From the NCBI GenBank assembly GCA_021613375.1, contig CM038720.1, positions 8,607,962-8,671,961 of the forward strand: DNA of 64,000 nucleotides, read 5' to 3'. Both the position numbers and the translations under genes were made by a program. The DNA comes from Megaleporinus macrocephalus. Taxonomy: Eukaryota > Chordata > Actinopteri > Characiformes > Anostomidae. The notes beneath the pieces were generated by a model, which was not told the DNA's origin, did no database searches, and worked only from the letters and a program-made list of their open reading frames with translations. Positions 47,701 to 60,448 of this stretch are shown piece after piece (within the stretch, counting starts at the first letter, position 1; every line of letters begins with the position of its first letter).

Positions 47701-50700
47701 CTATTTGTCGTTTATTCATCCCTCGTTCCTCCCATAGGGACCCATTCATTTTCGGCCAAACCCCAAACCTCATGGTTTCATTTAACCTACACCCTCCAAA
47801 CTGCATGTGCTCACTCAGGGCAGATCCCCAAACTGTAATCCACAGACACACTGACCCGCACTCCTCTTTTTGTCGTTTTTTTTTTCCATCTCTCGTTCCT
47901 CCCATAGGGACCCATTCATTTTTGGCCGAACCCAAACATTGTGGTTTCGTTCTACCTACAGCCACTAAACTGTCTGTGCTCACTCAGAGCAGATCCCCAA
48001 ACTCTAATCCACAGACATTCTGACCCACAATCCTCTACTTGTCACATCCCTTGTTAACCATCCTGTGTTTTCTTCAGGAAATGCACTTCTCTAGCTTGTC
48101 CTCTGTAACTGTAAGTGTTCAATGTTTTGCATACGACTATTTACTGTTTTCTTATGAGAAGTGAGAACATATATGCCAGTAGCTGCTTTTGCCATGCATT
48201 CATCACATAATCCAGATTTGTGTATCTGTGTGCGCGTGGCTGGTGCTTCTCTCTGCAGATCCTGGAGAGGACGTTAGAGCCGGACAGCTCAGATGAGGAA
48301 CCTCCTCCTGTGTACTCGCCACCCTCGTATGACATGCACATCTACGACAGGAAACACCCAGCAGACCTGCCATCCGTTCCACCACCCAGGCAAGAGACCA
48401 CTCCACAACATCCCTGGGGGTCACCCCGCACTCCACACACATGGCTAACAGTGACTACAAGTGGCCTATAGTGTTTATGTGTTGGTGACAGATTGCAGTA
48501 CGCTGCAGGAAATATAGGGGGGGTCACAAAAACACCAAATTTACAGTGGGCAGTTGTTGTAGCTTAGAAGGGCACACTGCTCCAAAAGTATGTGGACACC
48601 TGACCATCACAGTTACCTAAGCTTGTTCAGCATTCCATTCCACAAACATGGGCATTAATATGAAGCTGTTATTATAGCCTTCACTCTTCTGGATGGGGGG
48701 GGTCATAAGATCCATTCAGTCAGACACAGTTGGGATAAGAAGGCCTGGCTCACAATCAGCCATCCAGTTATTCCAAAGGTGCCCAGTGGGACTGAAGTCA
48801 GGGCTCTGCACAGGCTATTGGAGTTCCTCCACACCTGGAACAGGAAAGAGGTCTTCCCCAAAACGGTGCTAAAGCATTAACATCACCCTTCACTGGAACT
48901 AAGGGGCTCAGACCCTGAAAAACAGACCCAAGCCATTAGGTTGGTAGCGTTCTGGCTTCCCGCAAACCTTGATTTTCATCAGACTGTGAGATATTGAGTT
49001 GTGAGTCATCACTCCAGGTATTTGTTTACACTGCCCCGACCTTTCCACCACTCCAGACGCTTGTCATTGCACGTAGTAGCCATAGGCTTAGCAGCTTCCA
49101 GCTTAATAAAGCCTCCAATGCACAGTTCTTGTGCTGTTGTTGCTTCCAGAAGTAGTTTAGAACTCTAAGGGTAGACGTTAAGGATAGAAGCTCTTTAGTA
49201 CAACACTTGTCTATGGAGATTGCATGACTATGTTCTCGATTGTATACACCTGTAGAAATAGGAGTATCTAAAACACCTGAACTCAGTAATTAGGAAGGGT
49301 GTCCACATACTTTTGGCCTTATAGTGTATGTTGAATCTGATACTCCACTATACTCCAGTAAACTCTTTTATTTTGAAAAGGAAGCAATTTGTTGGGCTCT
49401 TCAGAGGCTTTGAACTCCTCTGTTTAGACAGTCATGTTCTCACAGTCAGCGCTCCACCTGGTGGTGTTCTGATGTTACTGCAGTCCATGTGAGTAGTGAA
49501 GTGTGCCAGAGGTGCTGCTGTTCCCGCTGTAAGGATGCCATTAATTCTCAACGCACAATATCAGCCCCCGCTTTGTGTGGCTGAGTGAAAAGAGTATATC
49601 CCCCTCAGAGGACCACAGCTCACAAACCAAGGAAGAGCGGAAGAGCGTCATTAAGTTTAGTGTACAGTGATGGATGTCTGTGCCCACGGAGTGACCTTGA
49701 TTTTGTGTGCCCACGCTTGTGCCAGGTTTGATGCCCATCCCCCACCCGGGCATCGGCAGGTCGGCAGCTACAGAAACTGGAACCCGCCGTTACTAGGCAA
49801 CCTCCCCGATGACTTCTTGCGGATTCTGCCCCAGCAGCTGGACAGTCTGCAGGTAGATTTATGGTCAACTTCCTGACCGATAATGGATCATTAACTCCTC
49901 TTCCAGATCCATCAGCAATTCTAATTACATATGCACACAGGGCCGTGCAGCAGAGCCTGCTGGGATTTCCAGCACATAGAGCCCGTAAGATCACTGTTTC
50001 AGCGGATCATTGGAAAAATTCTGAGAAATGAAATTAATACAGTGAAAGTATGTAGACTGGGTGAGTGGGTGTGGTTATACAGTGAAGGTATGTAGACTGG
50101 GTGAGTGGGTGTGGTTATACAGTGAAGGTATAAGGACTGGGTGAGTGGGTGTGGTTATACAGTGAAGGTATGTAGACTGGGTGAGTGTGTGTGGTTATAC
50201 AGTGAAGGTATGTAGACTGGGTGAGTGGGTGTGGTTATACAGTGAAGGTATGTAGACTGGGTGAGTGTGTGTGGTTATACAGTGAAGGTATGTAGACTGG
50301 GTGAGTGGGTGTGGTTATACAGTGAAGGTATAAGGACTGGGTGAGTGGGTGTGGTTATACAGTGAAGGTATGTAGACTGGGTGAGTGTGTGTGGTTATAC
50401 AGTGAAGGTATGTAGACTGGGTGAGTGGGTGTGGTTATACAGTGAAAGTATGTAGACTGGGTGAGTGGGTGTGGTTATACAGTGAAGGTATGTAGACTGG
50501 GTGAGTGGGTGTGGTTATACAGTGAAGGTATGTAGACTGGGTGAGTGTGTGTGGTTATACAGTGAAGGTATGTAGACTGGGTGAGTGGGTGTGGTTATAC
50601 AGTGAAGGTATGTAGACTGGGTGAGTGTGTGTGGTTATACAGTGAAGGTATGTAGACTGGGTGAGTGGGTGTGGTTATACAGTGAAGGTATGTAGACTGG

Positions 50701-53700
50701 GTGAGTGGGTGTGGTTATACAGTGAAGGTATGTAGACTGCTTATTAATTTAACAGTGATGTTCTCCTTGTCCACCACAGCGTTCTCAGAGCAGCCTGTCT
50801 CAGCCTTCCTCCTCCTCTTCCTCACTGTCCTCCCTGACGCAGTACTCGGCGGCGTCGGGCAGTGGGGCAGCCCCCGACTGGGCATCAGAGCAGGACAGGA
50901 AGCTGAAGCAGTACCTGGAGGACGAGCGTATCGCCCTCTTCCTGCAGAATGAGGAGTTTATGAGGGAGCTGCAGCGCAACCGAGACTTCCTCATCGCCCT
51001 GGAGAGAGGTGCTGCACCCAGCATGCAACCACAACCCGCATGTACTTCTGCACACGGGCAGGGCTGCACCATGAACCATCTCCTTATTGAATGCATGATA
51101 TACACGTCATTCAGGGCTGCGATGACAGAGCTGATCAGTTGACCTCCCACGTCATCAGGTGTACAATTCTAGTACACTGGTTACCATCCAGTATAATCGT
51201 GGTGCACTGTTCACCATCAGCGTGTGTGATTCTAGTACACTGTACAAAACAAAAAATATATATAATTTTAGTGACTTGTTCACCATTTGATGTATACTTG
51301 CATTGTTCACCAAAACACTATAGTAGTGCACTGTTCACTATCAGATGTGTAATTCTGGTGCACTGTTCACCACTAAACGTATACTTCTAGTATATTGTTT
51401 GCAATCAGATACATTATTTTTATGCACTGTTGACCATTAGATGTGTAATTCTAGTGTACTTTTCACCATCACATGTACTACAGCAGTGCACTATTTGCCA
51501 TCAGATCCGTAATTCTAGTGTACTGTTCACCATCAAATTTACTACAGCAGTGCACTATTTGCCATCAGATCTGTAATTCCAGTGTACTGTTCACCATCAA
51601 ATGTAAAATTCAAGCGTGCTGTTTACCATATGATGTCTCATTCTTGTGCACTGTTTACCATCAAATATATAATTCCAGTGCCATGTTCACTATTATATGC
51701 ATACTTCTGGTGCACTCTTCACCATCAGATGTATAATTTAAGTGCACTGCTCACCTTCAAATGTATACTTTAAGTGCACTGTTTATCATCAGATGCATCA
51801 GATTCTAGTGTGCTGTTCACCATCATATGCACTACAGTAGTGCATTGTTTATCCTTGAATGAGTAATCCTAGTATGCTGTTTACCATCACATGTACAATA
51901 GTTGTGCACTGTTCACCCTTGAATGTGTAATTCTAGTTTGCACTGTTCACCATCACATGAACAATAGCAGTGCACTATTTTCCATCAGTTGTGCAATTCT
52001 AGTGCACGTTTCACTATCAGGTGTGTTATTCTAGTGCACTGTTTAACATCTATTGTACAATTCTGTTGCAGTGTTCACCGGTAAATATATAATTCTAGTT
52101 CACTTTTCACCATTAGTTGTGTAATTCTGGTGCACTGTTGACCATGAAATGAATACTTCTAGTCTACAGTTTGCAGTCAGATATATAATTTTTGTGCGCT
52201 GTTCACCGTAAGATACATAATTCTAATGTGCACTGTTCACCATCACATGTATTAAAGCACTGCCATATGATGTCTAATTGTTGTGCGTTGTTCACCATTA
52301 AATGTATAATTATAGTGCACTGTTCACTATCAAATGTATAAATATAGTGCACTGTTCACCATTAGTTGCATAATTCTGGTGGACTCTTCGCTGTCAAATA
52401 TATAATTGAAGTGCACTGTTTACCATCAAATTGTATAATTCTAATGCACTGCTCACCATTAGATGTATATTTTTGGTGAACTTTTCACCATCAGATGTAT
52501 AATTTAAGTGCACTGTTCACCATCAAATGTATAATTCTAGTGCACTCTTCACCATTAGATGTATATTTTTGGTGCACTTTTCACCATCAGATGTATAGTT
52601 TAAGTGCACTGTTCACCATCAAATGTATAATTCTAGTGCACTCTTCACCATTAGATGTATATTTTTGGTGCACTTTTCACCATCAGATGTATAGTTTAAG
52701 TGCACTGATCACCATCAGATACATAATTCCAGTGTGCTGTTCACCATCACATGCACTAAAGTAGTGCACAGCTCACCCTTGAATGTTTAATTCTAGTGTG
52801 CTGTTTACCATCAGATGTATAACTGTAGTGCACTGTTCACCATCAGATGTATAACTGTAGTGCACTGTTCACCATCAGATGTCTAACCAGTGCACTGTTC
52901 ACCATCAGATGTATAACTGTAGTGCACTGTTCACCATCAGATGCATAACTCTAGTGCACTGTTCACCATCAGATGTATAACTAGTGCACTGTTCACCATC
53001 AGATGCATAACTGTAGTGCACTGTGCACCATCAGATGTATAACTAGTGCACTGTTCACCATCAGATGCAAAACTGTAGTGCACTGTGCACCATCAGATGT
53101 ATAACTATTGCACTGTGCACCATCAGATGTATAACTAGTGCACTGTTCACCATCAGATGCATAACTGTAGTGCACTGTGCACCATCAGATGTATAGCTAG
53201 TGCACTGTGCACCATCAGATGCATAACTGTAGTGCACTGTGCACCATCAGATGTATAACTAGTACACTGTTCACCATCAGATGCATAACTGTAGTGCACT
53301 GTGCACCATCAGATGTATAACTAGTACACTGTTCACCATCAGATGCATAACCGTAGTGCACTGTGCACCATCAGATGTATAACTAGTACACTGTTCACCA
53401 TCAGATGCATAACTGTAGTGCACTGTTCACCATCAGATGTAAGGTGCAGTGAAAGACTGGAGCTTTGTTAGATGTCAGTGTATCTGTGAATGTCCTGATG
53501 ATAGTTGATGTGGGTGTCTGTCATTGTTCTGTATCGTCTCCTGGTTCTGTGTGCTTGCATGGCTCAGAGGAGGAGATCTTTCACGGTGCTGTATCGAATG
53601 TTTTCGCTGCCAGTGTGTAATGCATCACTTTCACTCTCGTGAACAGAGAAGGCGGAGCCACACTCTGGGCCGGCCCGCCTTCTTCTGAACCCTCATTGAC

Positions 53701-56329
53701 CTTTTCATGCTGGCTTTTATGTTGTAGATCGTCAGAGGTATGAGTCCCTGAAATCCCAGGGCTATCATTCATCCGCTTGCATGGAGAGATGCGCAGAAGG
53801 TAGATATCATTAAACGGCTCCACTCCACGTGCTTAGCCCCAGTGATATCAGCCCCATGTGTGAGGGGGGGTTTCTTAACCCTTTGCTGCACAACCTGGGT
53901 CAAAAGTGACCCGACTGGAATTTTATCTTCTGTATCTTTGCTATAAATTAATTTCATCATTCAAGCTTTCATGAGTTCCTCAATGTACTTGTTTGTGATC
54001 ATCACAAATCCTGATTTCAGTTTTATTATTAATACTTATTTAATAAAACTCACACACAACATGGCTCAGAATCAACTCTTATGTGTTCACTATGGAATTT
54101 GAAAGGAACCATTGACATTTGTATGTCATATCGTTCATGAAGTAAATAAATAAGAATTAAAATAATGGTCAAAAACAAGATTTTTAATAAACACTTGGAA
54201 CATTAAATACTGAAATAAACTGATTTTAATAGATTTAATAGACCAAAGAGATACTCAGCAGTACATACAATAACATAGGAACTAAATGTGGGTGAAGTTT
54301 GAGCCATGCTGTGCATTAGAAGGGGTTTGCTTAGCTTGTGCATCAAAGGGTTAAAGCAAAAGTTCTGCAGCTAATAACGTTCACACAGGCCTCATCTCAT
54401 GAAACACACTGTGAGCGTGCTGAGCGGCCATACTGTTCATTCTCTGTTTCATGAGATTCATATCTGGGAGCTGCAAGGGCATCACGTTTTGCTGTTTTTG
54501 TAGAACAACCCATTTACATACCCTGGCCAAAAAAACGAAGGAAGTTGCCCAAGCTTTAAGAATAGAGCACATTCTATCTCATGCAACATCACACCATTTA
54601 AATTTCCATCCATTAACTCTTGGCTTAGATCTGGAACTGACAACGCTGGAGTCCAACTGTCCTGTAAAATCTTCTCCAACACATACCAAAGACTTTCATT
54701 GGGGTTAAGTGTTCGCCAATGCATGTGTGGAGATGATTCCTCATGTTCGCTGAATCACTCCATGTATGGGGCTCAGCACTGTGGTCCTGGAATATGGCTG
54801 CATCTTCAGGGAAATAAGAAATACCTGGATGGGATAACCTGGTCACTCAGGTGGTCACCTGACTTCATAACATTGCTGAGCTCACCAGAAAACTGGCGTT
54901 ATTTTTAAAGCCACTTCTTTTCCAACAAGCCTCATAACTTCTGTGCTAGGGTTGACTTAGTGCTCACACTCACGGTCAGCCCACAGATCGCACCAGGATT
55001 GGCCAGTAGTAAACATAAGCGGCCGTCACTTTGCGTATCGCTCCAGGATTGGCTCACAAGCTACCCCAGATCATAAAACTGCCTCCAGAGGCTTGTACAG
55101 GGGGAACTATCCCTGATGCGGGCATTGTTTCATACATTTCTCTTCTTACACTGATGAGCCCATTATTCTGGAATACGGTCAGTCTGGACTCATTGGACCG
55201 TATGAGCTTTTCCCATCAGTCCAAACTCTGCTCACTATAATTTGAAGCCTTTTATTTTGATTGGTTTTATATCCACACAGCTGTTTAGTGCAGAACCTGT
55301 GAGTTCTTACTCTCACTACTAAATATAGTCGTGAGTTCTGCTGTTTTTAGTCGTAACTTAAGCGTTTTAAGTGATCTCGGTCACTCAGGACCACATTTCT
55401 TCTGCAGAGTGGACGGTTCTCCAGTAATCGTCCTATGCTGGACAGTTATAAACCTAATTCCGGTCATTTCAGCCTAGTTCCATTACTTAGTTGGTTTCTT
55501 TGCTTGATACGGGCTGTAATTAGACCCTTCCGAAACCCAGTTACATCCGTTCCACGACCACTCAATACATGTTCCCTCAGGGCTGTTTAAGAAACGAGAA
55601 GCCACTCACTGCATCGTTAAGACTAAAAGAATTATTGCCACCGCAGTAATTATCCAATCAAAGGCTCTTAATTATTTTCTTATTTAAATCCAAATGGCAA
55701 CTCTTGTTTTTTGACCGGTGTGTATCTGAGTGTTCAGCCCACAGCTGCCCATAAACACTAACATTTCATTGCATTCAGAGCTGCTGGTAGGATGGAGCTC
55801 AATATGGGGTAGCCATTAAGAGCAGAGCTAATTTACATACATCAGTCTTAAAGGCCCAGTCACAAAACAGTATGTTTTATTTGAAGGCATCAAGAGTGGT
55901 TATGGGTAAATGTAGGATTTGAACCCTTGAAACCAAACATGGTTGATCAACATGTTTAGATTAGGATATTTGATGGTAGTTACAAAGCTAACGTAGATAA
56001 TAGTGGAAGCCCATACGCCACTGTATTGTTGTATATGTAACAATATGCCATACAGTGTGTTATATGAGATTAAATCACAACTCCACACTTTAGTACACAC
56101 CTAAATCTCAGACGTTCTCGAGCATGTTTTGGCTGATCAGGTGCATTTGTGGAAGTGTTGGTTAGATTTCTCACCAAACTAAGGCTGCAGTTGTGCTAAT
56201 GCTGTAGAGTGGATGAGGAGGGTCATAGATCAGAAGTGGTGGGCTGCATCTGCCAGTAGCTTCACGCTTCATACATACACAGCATAATGAGGGATCTGTT
56301 CAAGGAAAGTGTGTTTTATTATGAGAATT

Positions 56330-56362
<33 letters not shown>

Positions 56363-56480
56363 CTGCAGGAGATCATTGTGCCTCAGGGTCCGAGGAGGCC
56401 TGCACCTCTGTGTCAGACGATGCCTTGTTCCGTGACAAACTCAAGCACATGGGCAAATGTAAGTAGCGTATGTGAGTGTT

Positions 56481-56569
<89 letters not shown>

Positions 56570-57255
56570 CACATATTAGTAATAAGTGAATGTTAATGGA
56601 GCTTCATGGAATGGGTTTCCATGGCTGAGTAGCTGCATCCAAGTCTTACATCACCAAGAACAATGCAGAGCGTTGGATGTTGTGATGTAAAGCACACCAC
56701 CATTGGACTCTAGAGCAGTGGAGACATGTTCTCTGGAGTGACCAATCAATCCGATGGACCAGTCTGGGTTTGGCGGTTGCCAGGGGATCGGTACTTGTCT
56801 GACTGTATTTTGCTGAGTGTAAAGTTTGATGGAAGGGGGATTATGGTGTGGGGTTGTTTTTCAGGAGATGGGCTCGGACCCTCAGTTCCAGTGACTCTTA
56901 ATGTTTCAGCAGACCAAGACATTTTGGACAATTTCATGCTCCCAAGTTTTTGGGGACAGTTTGGGGATGGTCCCTTCCTGTTCCAACATGACTGCTCCAT
57001 AAAGACATGAAGGAGCACGTTTGATGTGGAAGAACTTGACTGGCCTGCACAGAGTGCTGACCTCAACCTGATAGAACACCTTTGGGATGAATCAGAGCGG
57101 AGACTGTGAGACCAGACCTTCTCGTCCAACATCGGTGTCTGACCTCACTAATGTGCTTCTGGAAGAACCACACATTCCCATAAACACTCTCCTAAACTGT
57201 GTGTAAAGCCTTCCTAGAAGAGCTGAAGCTGTTATAGCTGCAAAGGTTGGGCCGA

Positions 57256-57343
<88 letters not shown>

Positions 57344-60300
57344 CACATATTAGTAATAAGTGAATGTTCACCAGTAAGAACACCAGATATAATAAGAACA
57401 GATGTAAATAATCATACATACAATACAAAGTAACATGAATATCTTATTGTAAAAGAAGTGGATCAGATCTTGAGCTCCAGTTTGAAGAACAAAGTGTAGT
57501 TCCAGATTTCTCCTGGACGCCCCAGACATTGTATGAATGTATTCAGTTCCTTCAGCAGCAATCTTGATTTAGCTTAATGAAGTACTGAGCAGTCAAAGCA
57601 GGTATTAGATGAGAACTGATAATAATACTGGGTTGTTTATAGAAGGAGAAGCTTGGAAAGGGTTAAATACACACACTGACGTATGTAAAAGCACTACTTA
57701 CTGTATTAATACTGTTTAATATTTAATAATAAAGTGTTTTTCTGAGAAAATAAAAGCTTTATACCTGAAAAAAAAAGCTTTTTAAATATAATAATGTCCC
57801 CAAAGGGCCTCAGACTTTTGCACAGTATTGTATTTTCAGCTCATTTTATTACTATAGATGCGTTAAAGGAAGCGTGTACTAGCCTTCACTCCTCTAGCTC
57901 TGGTAGCACTGTGTGATTGGGATAGACCTGAGTAGATGGTGGAGTTGGACTCATTACAATATTGTGTGTTTACAGTTTATATAAAGAAATTTTATAGATT
58001 TATATATTATAGATAGAGTTTTTTAGTAAAAAGCTTCAGCAGCAGTTGAGTGTACAAAAACAAACACTCCCGCATGTTCTACTGTAACCCCGTCGCCAGT
58101 CGCCCGCTGCTCCCATAACTAGATAATGATCACTGTAACAGACGGACACCTGGCTCTCCCTTTGTCTGCTCGCTGCCCCCCCTCCAGTTTGTTTTGCTGT
58201 ATTGAATTGCAAATCAGAAAGACGCTGTGCACAATATAATCACCGTGGCTGATTCAGATATGAGCCCACGCGCAACTGCTTTGCCTTTTCTGTCCCGTAT
58301 GGGATTATTCCACAATTCTTTCTCTTCAGGCCCTGAAATGTTCGCCTAGCTGCAGTCGGAGCCACGGCGTTTCTAAAATTGGTAACAGGAGATGAAGCGT
58401 GGCTCTAATATACGCTGCAGTTGGGTCATTCAGCGTGACATCAGCGCTTATCGGGACATGGCCTGCTTTCAGACGTGCTCGAAAAAAAATCTAGGAGCGT
58501 CGGCTGTTTGGATCTTTCAGCAGCGTTTTAGATGTGGGGGATTTTGAATTTAGCTTCTTTCTTTTGTTCTTCATACGATTGAGTGTATAAAAACCTTAGT
58601 AGGCTTAAGAAATGTACATTAAATTACATATATTACTGAAAAATACTATAGAATATATGGTATGATAATTGTTTGCTGTGCTTTATGGGTGTGTTCTGTT
58701 CTGTAGATACTCTATATTGCCAAAAGTGTTCACTCACCCATCCAAGTCATTGAATTCAGGTGTTCCAATCACCTCCATGGCCACAGGTGTATAAAACCAA
58801 GCACCTAGTCATACAGACTGCTTCTACACACATTAGTAAAGAGTGGGTCTCTCTCAGGAGCTCAGTGAACTCCAGCGTGGTACCGTGATAGGATGCCACC
58901 TGTTTAACAAGTCCAGTCCTGAAGTTTCCTCACTACTAAATATTCCACAGTGGACTGTCATTGGTGTTAGAACAAAGTGGAAGTGATTGAGAACGACAGC
59001 AACTCAGACACCAAGTGGTAGAACACGTACAATGACAGAGCAGGTCAGCGGATGCTGAGGAGCATAGAGCACAGAGGTCACCAACTTTCTACAGAGTCCA
59101 TCACTACAGACCTCCAAACTTCATGTGGCCTTCAGATCAGCTCAAGAACAGAGCACTGAGAGCTTCATGGAATGGGTTTCCATGGCTGAGTAGCTGCATC
59201 CAAGTCTTACATCACCAAGAACAATGCAGAGCGTTGGATGTTGTGATGTAAAGCACACCACCATTGGACTCTAGAGCAGTGGAGACATGTTCTCTGGAGT
59301 GACCAATCAATCCGATGGACCAGTCTGGGTTTGGCGGTTGCCAGGGGATCGGTACTTGTCTGACTGTATTTTGCTGAGTGTAAAGTTTGATGGAAGGGGG
59401 ATTATGGTGTGGGGTTGTTTTTCAGGAGATGGGCTCGGACCCTCAGTTCCAGTGATAGGAACTCTTAATGTTTCAGCAGACCAAGACATTTTGGACAATT
59501 TCATGCTCCCAACTTTTTGGGGACAGTTTGGGGACGGTCCCTTCCTGTTCCAACATGACTGCTCCATAAAGACATGAAGGAGCACGTTTGATGTGGAAGA
59601 ACTTGACTGGCCTGCACAGAGTGCTGACCTCAACCTGATAGAACACCTTTGGGATGAATCAGAGCGGAGACTGTGAGACCAGACCTTCTCGTCCAACATC
59701 GGTGTCTGACCTCACTAATGTGCTTCTGGAAGAACCACACATTCCCATAAACACTCTCCTAAACCGTGTGTAAAGCCTTCCTAGAAGAGCTGAAGCTGTT
59801 ACAGCTGCAAAGGTTGGGCCGACATCATATTAAACCCTATGGATTAAGAATGGGACGTCACTCAAGTTCATATGCGAGTGAAGGCGAATACATTTGGGAG
59901 TATGGTGGGAGTATATTGGGATATTGGGTGTAATTCTGTGGGACTGAGGTAAAAATGTTGTTTCTTTGTTTTGCAGCTACGAGGAAGAAGCTTTTCGAAA
60001 TCGCCAGATCTTTCTCTGAAAAGACCCGACGGAGAAAGTCCAAGAAGAGGGCTCTCCTCAAGCATCATTCGTATCCTCCCAAAACATTCTAGCGTTGAGA
60101 TGTCCCAGTGGAAGCGTGAAACATCTGTGGATTGATCTTCTCTCTCTCTCTCAGAGATGTAAGGATCACCTGAGATGTTTTTTCCAACAGGGCTGAAGAG
60201 GCTCCTACACAGGCTGCTGAACAGACAGTACTTAAAAATTAGATTTCAGGCTTTTAAACCTTAAAGCTTTAGATTAAAATGTCTTTATGATTATGAAAAA

Positions 60301-60384
60301 TACAAAATCAGTTTGTATTTCAGATTTGAATGATTATATTAATAAAATACTTATTTTATGTGTATCACAGATTTCTAGAAAGCA

Positions 60385-60448
<64 letters not shown>

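Noticed and set aside
51473..52764. Open frames rich in HSSP and LFTI motifs
   Set aside because: Translations of the intron 4 minisatellite.
53728..53738. Use of the strong-looking donor AGAG|GTATGAG just inside exon 5
   Set aside because: It would make a 10-base exon and lose the YESLKS residues that resemble vertebrate CUEDC1.
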